From an uncultured Angelakisella sp. (GTDB lineage Bacteria; Bacillota; Clostridia; Oscillospirales; Ruminococcaceae): 5,092 nucleotides of DNA. A program made the position numbers and the translations under genes. The stretch is from the NCBI GenBank assembly GCA_910585535.1, contig CAJUFK010000181.1:1-5092 (forward strand), in the 5' to 3' direction. The notes under the pieces are model-generated. The model saw nothing but the letters and a program-made list of their open reading frames with translations. It did no database searches and had not been told where the DNA came from. Positions 5,062 through 5,092 of this stretch are shown here, one piece after another (within the stretch, counting starts at the first letter, position 1; the number at the start of each line of letters is the position of its first letter).

Positions 5062-5092
5062 CCCTCCCCGGCGCTCCGCGCCTAACGGTTGT
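5062..5092. repeat. Partial C-type array unit beyond the terminator, cut by window end
   Basis: The box CCCTCCCC (5062-5069) is followed by stem GGCGC/GCGCC around TCC (5070-5082) and TAACGGTTGT, identical to the first ten bases of the C1 linker. The stem differs from C1 and C2 by a compensating G-C swap. More of the repeat probably lies beyond base 5092. Confidence 0.75.

Overview
The window looks like chromosomal DNA from a GC-rich, Gram-positive gut clostridium, probably of the Oscillospiraceae (cluster IV: Oscillibacter / Flavonifractor / Faecalibacterium relatives). This rests on the high GC content with G/C-ending codons, strong AGGAGG Shine-Dalgarno sites, a Firmicutes-type rimO-pgsA gene pair, and intergenic DNA crowded with GC-rich hairpins. 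The taxonomic call is inference; no search was run.

Layout: bases 1-313 are gene-free and hold a chain of about ten consecutive inverted repeats. Bases 314-577 are a less structured leader with, at best, a weak promoter and a small palindrome just before the first Shine-Dalgarno. Bases 578-4706 hold four genes on the + strand, packed as one operon: a membrane-anchored DUF218 (YdcF/SanA-like) protein, rimO (ribosomal protein S12 methylthiotransferase), pgsA (phosphatidylglycerophosphate synthase) and cysS (cysteinyl-tRNA synthetase). The first three are joined by overlapping stop/start codons (ATGA, TGATG), and cysS follows after 15 bases. The four products serve ribosome modification, membrane phospholipid synthesis, tRNA charging and probably the cell envelope: housekeeping growth functions rather than one pathway.

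Bases 4686-5009 hold the most unusual feature: a structured repeat array with an exact 35-base period. It is built from a CCCTCCCC box followed by a small hairpin, in two rounds of the order A-B(n)-C-linker. Stem bases change in compensating pairs between copies. The first unit lies inside the 3' end of cysS and supplies its last six codons and its stop. A rho-independent terminator at 5010-5040 follows, then another CCCTCCCC unit that is cut by the window end. No CRISPR, transposase, tRNA or rRNA gene was seen. The best candidate for something undescribed is this hairpin repeat family, which also has relatives in the upstream hairpin chain.
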